41,180 nt of DNA from JACZSB01 sp965372015 (GCA_965372015.1 CBDVAP010000012.1:1-41180); one strand, 5' to 3'; shown: positions 15,297 to 23,718, counted from the first letter of the stretch. Program-made: numbers and translations. Notes: generated by a model from the letters alone, not told the origin.

Positions 15297-16226
15297 CTAC
15301 CAGGCCACACTCAAGGTCGCCCCGCTGAAGCCGTGATCCTGAGCCGGATCGAACCTCAGGCTGCCCTGCAATTCCAAGCCTCGTTTGCGGTTCCATTCCG
15401 CTGTGGAGAAAATAGCGTCCACCGCGCTTAGAACATGGTTGAACATCAGGGCCGAAATAGCGTAGCTGGCGGTGCTGCGCAATTCGTTGGAGCGCTCTCG
15501 CTGCCGCAGATAGGCATCCCGGTTGTCCGACCGGGCCAGCAGGCCGGATTTGGTCTCCTCGATTTTGGGGCTATAGGGATCGGAGTCGTCCCAGCCGGAA
15601 AAGAACTGATTGTATTTCCCGATGTTCTCGTAGTATTCGTCGTTTTTACGAATATACAAGGCGGAATCGCTGTCGGAATTGATTAATTGGATCAGCAGGG
15701 CGCCGTCCTCGCTGGTTTCGCCCATGATCTCCGGCCAACCGTCACCGTCCGCGTCGACGTAGAAGTTCAAACTATGGGAGCCTTCAATACCGATGGTGAT
15801 TTCTTCCCAGCCAGCGCCGAACAGCGGGGCTCGCAGCACCCAATCGCGGAAGTCCCAATGCTCATCGGCAAACTGTTTGTAGGCCACCACTTCATCCAAC
15901 CCGCTTTGATTGTACTTGCGCCACAGCAGTATCGCAGCTACTTCCGCCGCCAGGAAGCCGGCCGTCTTAACCGGACGGTGGGCATATAGCTGCCCGGCGC
16001 CGGGAACCGCCAACGACATGAGCATGGCTTTTCCGGGAAACTTGGTGCGGAAGGGGCTCAGCGAACTGTCGATCACGCTGTCCGATACCTGGACCGGGTC
16101 CTGCCAATTACTCCCGGAAACAGAGCGCCGGCCCACCGCCGATCCTGGTAGCGATAGCAACGCGGATCCGGGGGGAGTACCCCAGGCCAAACCGATCAGA
16201 ATGACCAGGATCGCTGTAATACGCAT
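15297..16226 (-). CDS. DUF5683-like membrane-associated protein
   Basis: A 309-residue protein with an N-terminal signal peptide (about 1-22). A hydrophobic stretch begins PGKAMLMSLAVPGAGQLYAHRP, about residues 64-85, the PGxGQxY pattern of the DUF5683 family found in Bacteroidota and relatives, and is followed by a second helix. The middle contains NFYVDADGDGWPEIMGE, a Dx[DN]xDG calcium-loop-like segment. A further short hydrophobic helix lies near 260 (AISALMFNHVLSAVDAIFS). The C-terminus, ending in an aromatic (LSVAW), could be a beta hairpin. Function unknown. It lies between the barrel protease and bamD-like genes, so an envelope role is likely. Confidence 0.65.
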   Translation of the reverse strand: MRITAILVILIGLAWGTPPGSALLSLPGSAVGRRSVSGSNWQDPVQVSDSVIDSSLSPFRTKFPGKAMLMSLAVPGAGQLYAHRPVKTAGFLAAEVAAILLWRKYNQSGLDEVVAYKQFADEHWDFRDWVLRAPLFGAGWEEITIGIEGSHSLNFYVDADGDGWPEIMGETSEDGALLIQLINSDSDSALYIRKNDEYYENIGKYNQFFSGWDDSDPYSPKIEETKSGLLARSDNRDAYLRQRERSNELRSTASYAISALMFNHVLSAVDAIFSTAEWNRKRGLELQGSLRFDPAQDHGFSGATLSVAW

Positions 16227-16241
16227 AGGTCGTGATGCTCC

Positions 16242-19184
16242 TTATTGAAAATCGAACAGCAGTGAAAAATAATGCCGGTAGTTTTCCCGAGCACCCCCCA
16301 GCATGGTGTGAATTTCATACGACAGGGCAAAAGGGAACACATAAAAACTATACCCCGCCAGACGCAATTCCAGGCCCGCCGACCAGCGATAACGGTTTTC
16401 CAGCCAGGAACCGCTGAAGGCATCACCCGCTTGCACGATCCCCCCGATGCTGGCGTTCTGCACAATTAGCTGCGCAATGGGAATATGCCGCTCCAGCAGC
16501 ACCGGCACCCGCAGTGACAACGTCTGGATCATCAGGTTGGGTCCCTGGGCGGTGCTATCATAATAAGTGCTTCCCCGCAGGCCCGGTAGTCCACCACCGA
16601 AAAAGTAGAAAAAGTCATCCACTTCCTGATTGGAAAGCCAGCCCAGGTCGACCCGGTATGTAGCCCCGATCTTATTCCGCCGATGAAGGGCGAAGTTCCG
16701 GCGGAAATTTAGTAATAATTTAACTGTATTGTTAGCCACGAACTCAGGCGCCAGGGTGCCGTAATCCTCGTTGATACCGAATCCGCCCACCAGATCATTT
16801 TTCTCAGCCCGCAGTTCGAGGCCCACCGCGAACCCTTTTGTGGAAAACATATTGCCGCCGTACTCCGGGGGCCGGGCGCTATAACGCCAGCGGGCCGTCA
16901 AGCTGGACCCCACAAAGTAATCGAAAGAGATGGACCCTTGCAGATCCGCCAACTTTTGATGGACGGTTTCCCGGTAACGGCTGTGGGAAACTTCCAGCCA
17001 GAATCGATGCAGTCCCTGCGGTAGCCGCCCACCAACAATACCCTCCAGCAGGTTGAAGCGCAGGTCATTGGTGCCCTGATAGCCGTAATAGTCAAATCCC
17101 TGGCTCACATGGCGTTGCACGGCATAGATCTCGGCATACAGGGTCGGCTTCAACCGGCTGAACTCGAACATCAGGAAATAGTCGGTATCCTTGAGCCGGT
17201 TGCTGCTGGCGCCGCCGAACAGGAACAGCCGGTCGATCACCTCATTGGCGTACAGGTAGAATCCCGGTTTTACCGTGCCGTAGTCGATCATCAGCCGGGG
17301 GAGGATGAACGGCCGGGACATGCTCTCCACGTAATCGTGGGCGGCCAGCGCGGTATCGGTGGTTTCCATCGGCGAGGTGGGCCACTGGCGCCAGTAGTCC
17401 GGGGCATACCCCACCGACTCCTGGTCAATCAGCCGTGGCTCGGGCAGGTAGGCGATCTGGTAGCCGCCGTCTGCATATAAGCTGTAGAGCACCTCTCCGT
17501 CAGCGTTCATCGCCGGCATGAAGGCCCCGCCGGTGGCATTGGTAATATATCCCTGCCGGCCGTCGGCGCTCAATAGGTACAGATTGAAAATGCCGCTGGC
17601 ATCCGACCCCAACACCAGGCCACCGGGGCCCATATCAGGCTCACGGCTATCCGCGGCCAAAACCGGCGCACCAGGCAGGTACGGCCGGACCTCACCATCA
17701 GATAAGGCCACCGCCAGCAAGTCGCGGCCGTGGTTGGTGTTGGCGTCACAGATGAGCTGGTCGTCCGACTGGTCCCAGCTCAGCGAGTACAGATAAATTC
17801 CATCGTTAAAGTTGGTCAGGGCGCTGTCTGCGCCAATTTCTAAGTCCAAAAGCCGGATATTGGAGGTGCCGTCGTAAACCGTCAGGTAGGCCAGTGTGCC
17901 CCCGTCACCCACCAGGATCGGTGAAGTGGCCCGCTTGGCATAGGTCAACCGCTCCTCACTTTCGTCCTGTAGGTCATATTCGTAAAGGTCCAGCCAGCGA
18001 GCGCCGGTTTCTCCGGGGTCGCTACGGGCGGCGTAATATATCCGCTCACCGTCCAGCGACCAGCAGGGCGCCGACCGGACGCCCTCCGCCAATTTCTCCG
18101 ACTTCCCGGTGGCGAAATCGTAAAGGTAAAGGTTGGTCTGGCTGAAATAATCCGACTCCGCGTTGGACAGAAAAGCGAAACTGCGCCGACCGGGGCGCCA
18201 CACCGGGTGCAGGTTGGCGGTGCCCTCCCCCACCAGCACCTCACCGGTTACCGGGTCATCCAGCACCGCCTGCGTCCGCTGGAAATAGCTCTTCTCCAGC
18301 TCCGCGCTCCATTCCCGGTACAGCTGCTCGCCGGAAGTGCCGGTGACGCGCCGCAAGGCCCGGTTCATGGACACGGCCCAGGGCGTGGACATCTCCCGGG
18401 AGATTTTCTCCAGCACCGACGGCCCGAAGCGCTGGGCTAAGTAGGTCACGAAAGCAAAGCCCTGGTTATAGGCGCTCTCGTTGCCGATCCCCCGTTTGCC
18501 GAAGGAACTCATCCCCGCCAGGCTGAGCAGGTTATCGTTTAGCACCCGGTCCCGCAGCAGCATGTCTCGGTGCGAGTCCCAAAAGTCGTAGTTGGCGCCG
18601 GGGTACATGAACTCGGCAGCCCCCTCGGCGAACCAGGGCGGGATATTCACTCCCGGATAGGCGTACGATACCAGGACATTGGGGTAGCCGTAGAGCACGT
18701 CCTCCCGTTTCTCGTCCTCATAGTCGATCCATTGCAGGTATACTCCCGGCACCCGGTGAGAGAATTTCATGGAAGTGGCTAGTTGGATGATATGGACGAA
18801 TTCGTGGGTGATCACCCCTTGCATCCAGCGATGGCTGCCGCGCAGGTCGTAGTCCAGCGGCCGGGCCCAAATCTCGATCTTATTATCGAAAAAGTAGGCC
18901 AGCCCGTTGGAGGCGTCGTCCACGTCCTTGATGATCAGGTTGGTCTTGGCGGGCGGCTCGTAATTGTATAGCCTGGTGATGGGGCCGTAGACTTTCTCGG
19001 CCACCGTGGCCGCTTCCCGGGCGGAACGCTCGGTGCCCTGGTGAAAATGGATCAGAAAATGCTCCGTCTCGAAGGACTGCCACTCCAGTTCGGGGTGGTT
19101 ATACCACTGCTGGCCGCTGGAGGACACAACCAGCACGGCCAGGGCGGCAACCAGCGATGGCAGTCGCCGGCGAACCTGGCTCAT
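16242..19184 (-). CDS. Gluzincin-type metallopeptidase with PD40 propeller and outer-membrane beta-barrel
   Basis: A 980-residue exported protein with three parts. Residues 1-25 are a signal peptide. Residues 30-320 form a peptidase-MA-like zinc domain with H127-E-F-V-H131 and a downstream WFAEGAAEF motif, whose Glu186 would be the third zinc ligand, so the active site looks intact. About residues 330-640 are PD40/TolB-like beta-propeller repeats (for example HPVWRPGRRSFAFLSN, APCWSLDGERIYYAARSD). From about 650 to the C-terminus the alternating aromatic/glycine pattern and the last residues YFSLLFDFQ resemble a surface-antigen/BamA-like beta-barrel. It overlaps the M6-like gene upstream by four bases. 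A cell-surface protease anchored by its own barrel is the inferred product; the substrate is unknown. Confidence 0.85.
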   Translation of the reverse strand: MSQVRRRLPSLVAALAVLVVSSSGQQWYNHPELEWQSFETEHFLIHFHQGTERSAREAATVAEKVYGPITRLYNYEPPAKTNLIIKDVDDASNGLAYFFDNKIEIWARPLDYDLRGSHRWMQGVITHEFVHIIQLATSMKFSHRVPGVYLQWIDYEDEKREDVLYGYPNVLVSYAYPGVNIPPWFAEGAAEFMYPGANYDFWDSHRDMLLRDRVLNDNLLSLAGMSSFGKRGIGNESAYNQGFAFVTYLAQRFGPSVLEKISREMSTPWAVSMNRALRRVTGTSGEQLYREWSAELEKSYFQRTQAVLDDPVTGEVLVGEGTANLHPVWRPGRRSFAFLSNAESDYFSQTNLYLYDFATGKSEKLAEGVRSAPCWSLDGERIYYAARSDPGETGARWLDLYEYDLQDESEERLTYAKRATSPILVGDGGTLAYLTVYDGTSNIRLLDLEIGADSALTNFNDGIYLYSLSWDQSDDQLICDANTNHGRDLLAVALSDGEVRPYLPGAPVLAADSREPDMGPGGLVLGSDASGIFNLYLLSADGRQGYITNATGGAFMPAMNADGEVLYSLYADGGYQIAYLPEPRLIDQESVGYAPDYWRQWPTSPMETTDTALAAHDYVESMSRPFILPRLMIDYGTVKPGFYLYANEVIDRLFLFGGASSNRLKDTDYFLMFEFSRLKPTLYAEIYAVQRHVSQGFDYYGYQGTNDLRFNLLEGIVGGRLPQGLHRFWLEVSHSRYRETVHQKLADLQGSISFDYFVGSSLTARWRYSARPPEYGGNMFSTKGFAVGLELRAEKNDLVGGFGINEDYGTLAPEFVANNTVKLLLNFRRNFALHRRNKIGATYRVDLGWLSNQEVDDFFYFFGGGLPGLRGSTYYDSTAQGPNLMIQTLSLRVPVLLERHIPIAQLIVQNASIGGIVQAGDAFSGSWLENRYRWSAGLELRLAGYSFYVFPFALSYEIHTMLGGARENYRHYFSLLFDFQ

Positions 19185-22003
19185 TTCACCACTGCAATTT
19201 TTACCAGAGCCGATTCGGTCCGGGCGCCCTCAACCTCCACCACCGCATAATATAGCCCCGAAGGATTATCTCCCACCTGCCAGACCCACTCGTTATAGTC
19301 GTTGGTGGCCAGGTTGGTCAGGGTTATATCCTCCACCGGCAATCCATCGATGGTAAATATCCGGATGTTGGCCCTGGTGGCGCTGCCGGTGTAGAAGCGA
19401 ATAGTGGTCCGTCCGGCAGTGACGGGATTGGGGTAATTGTATACCCGGCCCTTGTCCAGTACCGCCGGTTGGGGCACCTTGTCCTGGCCGTTGTTCAATG
19501 ATCGCCTGTTGCGGGAGTGCCGCCCCTGCGGCGTGACCCACTGCATATTAAGCGAGTCCGGCTCGAACCAGTGGATGCGGTCGCCGTTGGCCAGACCCAC
19601 GTGGCCGTCGCTGGTGTGCATCAGGAATAACTCATCGGGCGCGGTCTGTAGCCCCAGGCGCAGCTGCTCATGGCCCTCGGGGCTGTAGATGGCAATGTCG
19701 CCACTCTCGACCACCACCAGCTCGGGTCGGATGTCGCCGGTGAGGTTGGCAATGAGGACTACTCCTCTTAAATCTCCCTCCACCGGGAATCCATCCAGAA
19801 CAATGCCGTTATCATTCCTTACCGTTAATGTGGAAGGGGCCTGCATAGGGACCTCGACCTGCTCGTCGTACCCATCTCCATCGATGTCCCCCCCGGATAC
19901 CCAATATGGATAAATGTCCATAAAAGAAAGGGGCGATGCCAGGTAGCGGACGCGGGTGGTATCGGGCGGCAGCGGCACAGGGTTGTCCTCCACCCAAATG
20001 GTCAGTTTGCCTATATCAAAATGGGGATGGACCGATGGAACTCCAATTCTGGCTACCCGGACCGTATCCGCCAGAGAGAACTCCAGTGTCCCATCGGGCA
20101 GATACCGTTGGGCCAAATATCCGGGGTCCATCAATGTCATCCCCCAGAACCCCTCTCCTGGGCTCGACACCGCATCATACTCGCTTATGATGATGGGGGG
20201 TATACTATCAATCAGAATCGCGACCCGCCGATCCCCCAGCCACAGCGAATCCCCCAGCTCATATACCCAGGTATCGCCGTTGAACCCCAGCAACCGGCTC
20301 CCCTCCGGCAGACGGGTGATCTCCACCACTGGCCCACCGGCATCTTCCCCCACAATAAAGCTCAAGGTATCACCGGCCGCTCCGATCCGGCTGATAGCAA
20401 TGCCGCTCTCTGCGCCAAAGTTCAGGCGGCTGGAGGGGTGCGTCCCACTATCCAAACTCAACCAACGCTCTTGATTTCCCGCCAGCCGGTCGGGGTTGGT
20501 CACGAAATAGCCCTCGTTGCCGGCGTACCACAGGTCCCAGCGCCAGCCCTGCTCCGGATGGGCAAACAGGGTCATGGATGGGAAGCCCAGGTCAACCGCG
20601 CCGTCGGCTTCGAGCAGGGCCACCGCTCGGGCTACGGGCCGGTTATTGATCCCGGACATATCCGCCGTGTACCGGGTCTCGTCAATATGCCAGATCAGCA
20701 GGCCGCTACCGGGTAAACCAATATCGTAGTTAGCTACACTGGTAATCACCCCCGAAGTGGCGGTATCAACACCCACTGAGTCCACCAAATAATCAAAATA
20801 GTGCGGTAAGCGCAGATCGCCATCCACCTCGTAAAGGTTGCGATATAGCAGGCTGTCCAGGTCCACCCCCGCCTCGGCCCCGATCCAGTTGACCCGGTTT
20901 TCCACCAGCAGGTATTCGTACCGGCTAAGGGTGATGCGCCCGATCCGGCCCCCTTCCAGATGGCGGGCGGTCAAAGCTTCCGGGCCGGACAACTCCAGCG
21001 GCTGCTCCCATCTCTGGTGTACCCTGGTCCAGGCTGTGGGGGGCGCGGGAATCAGGCCCCGGCCGTTGTTGGAGCCCAGGTCCATCAGGCCGAACAGCCC
21101 TACCCCGGCTTCCCCCTCAACAGTATCGAACAGGGGCGGGAAACCCAGGGCATAGCCCATCAGCAGCGCCAGGGTGCCGGTCAGGCCGGTCTGCAGGTCG
21201 CAATAGTCCTCGGCCCCGTAGAACAGGTCATCGGCAATGTCGTAATAGATGTGGTTCTGGCTCTCGGGGGCCAGGATGATCGGAACACGGTAAATTGAGC
21301 CGTCGGGCAAGGGGATACCGCTGCTGCCCAGGGCGGCCGTCATCATGGCCGGGTCGATATAGGCGCTGGGAATATCCAGGGGCGTAGGGTCTAGCGTCTC
21401 GTAGGCAAAATCCTGTCCTATGCCGGCGTGGAATATCACCACCAGCTGGTAGGCCCCCAGGTCGACGCCATCATAATAGGCTGTCCTTATAACCGTATCC
21501 GCCAGACTGACCAGCAGGCCGTCACTGGAGTCCTGGTCCGTCACCGGGCGGTAGGAAGCCATGGTTCCCACCTGGATCGGCGGTTCGGCCTGGGGCGGAT
21601 ACACCATGCTACTAGCCGGGTCCAGGTCCACCAGGTCCCCGGACACTTGCCGGAAGTAGTTGCCTACGGCCAGCAGCTGATCACTGAAGTAGTTTGCGTC
21701 GTGTGGGGGGCGGTCTACCCGGAAACCGTCACAATTCAGCGCTTCCGCATCCTCCGTCAGGAACTGCCCGTCGCCCGTGGTGGAGACATTAACGTCCGCC
21801 TCGAAGGCCACCCGCAAGGCCAAGACCCTGATCGTATCGGTGGTAGCGTACGCCGGAGCGGCCATGCTGGGGGCGGAACTCTGGCGAATCTGAAGGTGCG
21901 GCCCGCTTTGGGCCGCCAATCCGCTAAACAAGCCCACTCCAAGCAATATCCAGCCAGAAAAAATCCCGCGCCGGTAATAACGCGGGATTCTATCGCGGTT
22001 CAT
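19181..22003 (-). CDS. M6 metalloprotease-like protein with degenerate active site and T9SS sorting domain
   Basis: A 940-residue exported protein with a hydrophobic signal near residues 15-32. The start is taken at ATG 22003 rather than a TTG one codon earlier. Residues 50-350 follow the layout of M6 (immune inhibitor A-like) peptidases: DTIRVLALRVAFEAD, PPHDANYFSDQLLAVGNYFRQVSG, YQLVVIFHAG and GLMDLGSNN...TAWTRVHQRWE. At the position of the zinc motif HExGHALGLPDLYD it reads LLMGYALGFPPLFD (residues 280-293), so both His and the catalytic Glu are gone. The last 85 residues are a type A T9SS sorting domain (YNYPNPVTAG...TIRFYTGS...SGLYYAVVEVEG...VKIAVVK). It follows the porV-like gene by nine bases. 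Confidence 0.85.
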   Translation of the reverse strand: MNRDRIPRYYRRGIFSGWILLGVGLFSGLAAQSGPHLQIRQSSAPSMAAPAYATTDTIRVLALRVAFEADVNVSTTGDGQFLTEDAEALNCDGFRVDRPPHDANYFSDQLLAVGNYFRQVSGDLVDLDPASSMVYPPQAEPPIQVGTMASYRPVTDQDSSDGLLVSLADTVIRTAYYDGVDLGAYQLVVIFHAGIGQDFAYETLDPTPLDIPSAYIDPAMMTAALGSSGIPLPDGSIYRVPIILAPESQNHIYYDIADDLFYGAEDYCDLQTGLTGTLALLMGYALGFPPLFDTVEGEAGVGLFGLMDLGSNNGRGLIPAPPTAWTRVHQRWEQPLELSGPEALTARHLEGGRIGRITLSRYEYLLVENRVNWIGAEAGVDLDSLLYRNLYEVDGDLRLPHYFDYLVDSVGVDTATSGVITSVANYDIGLPGSGLLIWHIDETRYTADMSGINNRPVARAVALLEADGAVDLGFPSMTLFAHPEQGWRWDLWYAGNEGYFVTNPDRLAGNQERWLSLDSGTHPSSRLNFGAESGIAISRIGAAGDTLSFIVGEDAGGPVVEITRLPEGSRLLGFNGDTWVYELGDSLWLGDRRVAILIDSIPPIIISEYDAVSSPGEGFWGMTLMDPGYLAQRYLPDGTLEFSLADTVRVARIGVPSVHPHFDIGKLTIWVEDNPVPLPPDTTRVRYLASPLSFMDIYPYWVSGGDIDGDGYDEQVEVPMQAPSTLTVRNDNGIVLDGFPVEGDLRGVVLIANLTGDIRPELVVVESGDIAIYSPEGHEQLRLGLQTAPDELFLMHTSDGHVGLANGDRIHWFEPDSLNMQWVTPQGRHSRNRRSLNNGQDKVPQPAVLDKGRVYNYPNPVTAGRTTIRFYTGSATRANIRIFTIDGLPVEDITLTNLATNDYNEWVWQVGDNPSGLYYAVVEVEGARTESALVKIAVVK

Positions 22004-22012
22004 CAATGGGCG

Positions 22013-23245
22013 CTAGAAGCTCATGTTGAGGGAGAACCGCATGGTGTTGGTCAGCGGGTGGCCTTGCTCCCCGTAAATGTAGCCGAAGTCGAATCCATAG
22101 GGACCGTAATGGATACCGGCGCCAAAGGTGGGATTGAACAGTTTGCCCAGCTTGTCATAGATGTATCCCGTCCGGATAGCGAAATAATTGGAATACCAAT
22201 ACTCCAGTCCAACGTTATGGGTGATGGTGTTCAACTCATCCATGAAAGTGAAATCAGAGTGGTTGCCCAATTCGATGTTCTTGCCCACTGTATCAATGAA
22301 CCCCTTCCCGTCGATGTCCACATCGCCGCCGTATTTCCAGTCATCATACCAGGATGTGATCAGGGCCAGATACCAGGAATCGGTATGCGGAGCTTCCAGT
22401 TTACCTTTGCTATTGAACTCGCCGGCTCCGCCCGTATCGGGATTCCCGTCCTCATCGAAGCCACCAATAATAAGGTCGCCATCCAGGTCGACGCCGGGAT
22501 GACTGGCCACCAGCATTTTATTAACGTCATAGATCAGCGCGAGCCGGTTAAACTCCCCCTGGATCAGGTTCCACTTGAACCCCATTTTCAGGTTGGTGGG
22601 CTGGGGATCGGCTTGGTCCACGTCGATAAAGGCAATTTTAGGACCGATATTGGTCACGGACACACCGAAATCAAAGCGCTTAAAGGGAAACTGCCGGCGG
22701 TAATACGAGAAATCGAAGGCAATATCCGTGGAAACACCCGAACCGCCTTCAGCTCCGGTGGTGACTACCGACAAGCTCTGATGAATAATCTTGACGTTCA
22801 CTCCGATCGCCGATAAAGTAGACATCTGCGTGCCGAACCCGACGGTCGCGGCCGCCATGTAGCTGCCGAAGGTACCCAGGTCATTCCCATCCGGATCCAT
22901 CCGCTGCTGTTCGCCCAGGTCCAGGTAGATCAGGTGAGCGCCTAAGGTACCAATCCCAGGTAGGTTATAGCCCAGGCCGAAAAAGTTATAAGTGATGTCG
23001 CTGGCCAGGCCGGGCAGCCAGGCTGAGTATTGATAGCTGGTCTGGGTGCGGGGCAGAAAAGCCAGTGTGGCAGGGTTCCAGTAGCTGGAATAAGCATCGG
23101 GTCCGGCGGCTACGTGCGCCTCACCGGTACCTCCGGCGGCGGCACCGGGGGCAATCAACAGGAATATGGCCGAGGCTGAACTTTGCGCGACCAAGGCGCC
23201 GGATAACAATAGGCCGCAGAGGCCCACCAGGGGTAATCGCTTCAT
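22013..23245 (-). CDS. PorV/PorQ-family outer-membrane beta-barrel protein
   Basis: A 410-residue outer-membrane protein of the family that includes PorV (LptO) and PorQ, which shuttle or receive type IX secretion cargo at the cell surface. The N-terminal signal peptide (about 1-22) is followed by the family's hallmark: SSASAIFLLIAPGAAAGGTGEAHVA and then DAYSSYWNPATLAFLP. The rest alternates in beta-barrel fashion and ends FSLNMSF, with a C-terminal Phe. I take ATG at 23245 with AAAGGGA about ten bases upstream. The T9SS-tagged gene directly downstream supports a T9SS link. A strong promoter and long leader lie upstream. Whether it is PorV itself or a paralogue cannot be decided. Confidence 0.85.
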   Translation of the reverse strand: MKRLPLVGLCGLLLSGALVAQSSASAIFLLIAPGAAAGGTGEAHVAAGPDAYSSYWNPATLAFLPRTQTSYQYSAWLPGLASDITYNFFGLGYNLPGIGTLGAHLIYLDLGEQQRMDPDGNDLGTFGSYMAAATVGFGTQMSTLSAIGVNVKIIHQSLSVVTTGAEGGSGVSTDIAFDFSYYRRQFPFKRFDFGVSVTNIGPKIAFIDVDQADPQPTNLKMGFKWNLIQGEFNRLALIYDVNKMLVASHPGVDLDGDLIIGGFDEDGNPDTGGAGEFNSKGKLEAPHTDSWYLALITSWYDDWKYGGDVDIDGKGFIDTVGKNIELGNHSDFTFMDELNTITHNVGLEYWYSNYFAIRTGYIYDKLGKLFNPTFGAGIHYGPYGFDFGYIYGEQGHPLTNTMRFSLNMSF

Positions 23246-23421
23246 CAAAACAGGTCCCTTTCACAATCCCCGCCGGACAGGCCCTGGCCTAGCAGGCCGT
23301 GCGCGCCTCGGGCGTAGGATTTAATTCGTTGATTTTCAAACATCCGGTTCACCAGCAAACAGTGCCGTGAACCATTAATACCTGTTAACGAAACGATCCC
23401 TAGTTTTGTACTCCTTTTCAT
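23245..23421 (-). CDS. Possible upstream ORF in the porV leader
   Basis: A 58-codon frame runs from an ATG at 23421, almost at the predicted transcription start, to a TGA that overlaps the porV ATG (TGATG). The product (starting MKRSTKLGIVSLTG) resembles no family known to me, and there is no room for a Shine-Dalgarno sequence. It may simply be untranslated leader; the stop/start overlap is the only argument for translation. Confidence 0.15.
   Translation of the reverse strand: MKRSTKLGIVSLTGINGSRHCLLVNRMFENQRIKSYARGAHGLLGQGLSGGDCERDLF
23286..23298 (-). other. Leader hairpin II, porV 5' untranslated region
   Basis: GGCCT-AGC-AGGCC on the plus strand gives a compact 5-bp G:C-rich stem with a 3-base loop, about 40 bases upstream of the porV start and downstream of hairpin I in the transcript. 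It may affect translation or mRNA stability. Confidence 0.35.
23346..23373 (-). other. Leader hairpin I, porV 5' untranslated region
   Basis: GGTTCAC at 23346-23352 and GTGAACC at 23367-23373 form a perfect 7-bp stem with a 14-base loop in the predicted porV leader. No poly-T follows, so this is not an ordinary terminator. I cannot match it to a known riboswitch class. Confidence 0.4.
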
Positions 23422-23457
23422 CCACTCAATATACGAGTGGTGTTTTTGCCTTGTCAA
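23422..23457 (-). promoter_or_regulatory. Strong sigma-70-type promoter with overlapping palindromic operator, upstream of porV-like gene
   Basis: On the minus strand a perfect -35 TTGACA (23457-23452) and a good -10 TATATT (23433-23428) are 18 bases apart. The -10 lies in the centre of an inverted repeat, CCACTC at 23440-23435 and GAGTGG at 23427-23422 with seven bases between. A dimeric regulator bound there would block RNA polymerase. Transcription would begin about 23421 and leave a leader of about 175 bases before the porV start. The -35 lies just beyond the stop of the Trm112-family gene. Confidence 0.6.
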
Positions 23458-23465
23458 GTTAACTG

Positions 23466-23642
23466 CTACTCGGTTTCCCAGGTGTGAGCCTGATCACCCA
23501 GCATGATGGGAATATTCTCCTTGACCGCATATGCCAACCGGCAGGCCGGACAGACCAGTTGCTCCGGCGACGGACGGTACTCGAGTTCCCCCTTGCATTG
23601 GGGGCAGACCAATATGTCAAGCAACTCCCGGGATAGACCCAT
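23466..23642 (-). CDS. Trm112/YcaR-family small zinc protein
   Basis: A 58-residue protein beginning MGLSRELLDILVCPQCKGELEY-like, with two CxxC pairs (C13-x-x-C16 and C31-x-x-C34) that would bind one zinc ion. The second pair sits in CPACRLAYAV, followed by the IPIML segment typical of the Trm112/UPF0434 family. In eukaryotes and archaea Trm112 stabilises several methyltransferases; the bacterial homologues are less well understood. AAGGAG lies five bases before the ATG at 23642, a strong ribosome binding site. It lies 76 bases downstream of nrdR and just before the porV promoter. A different frame over the same bases is open for 80 codons but shows no such motifs. Confidence 0.88.
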   Translation of the reverse strand: MGLSRELLDILVCPQCKGELEYRPSPEQLVCPACRLAYAVKENIPIMLGDQAHTWETE

Positions 23643-23718
23643 CTTGGCTCCTTATCGGCCCTTGTACGCGCTTCTTTAGCGGGAGTTTCATGGGGGGTCA
23701 CACCTTTCCGGGCGCACT

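Noticed and set aside
21428..22816. A 462-codon plus-strand frame, opposite the M6-like and porV-like genes
   Set aside because: It runs antisense across two well-supported genes and their junction, has no recognisable motifs and no ribosome site. In GC-rich DNA the antisense frame in register with a real gene often stays open.
23249..23420. Known riboswitch (for example cyclic-di-GMP class) in the porV leader
   Set aside because: The hairpins are real, but I could not find the conserved core sequences of a known class.
23459..23701. An 80-codon minus-strand frame overlapping the Trm112-family gene
   Set aside because: It is Ser/Arg/Trp-rich without motifs, whereas the alternative frame has two CxxC pairs, a family-like sequence and AAGGAG.
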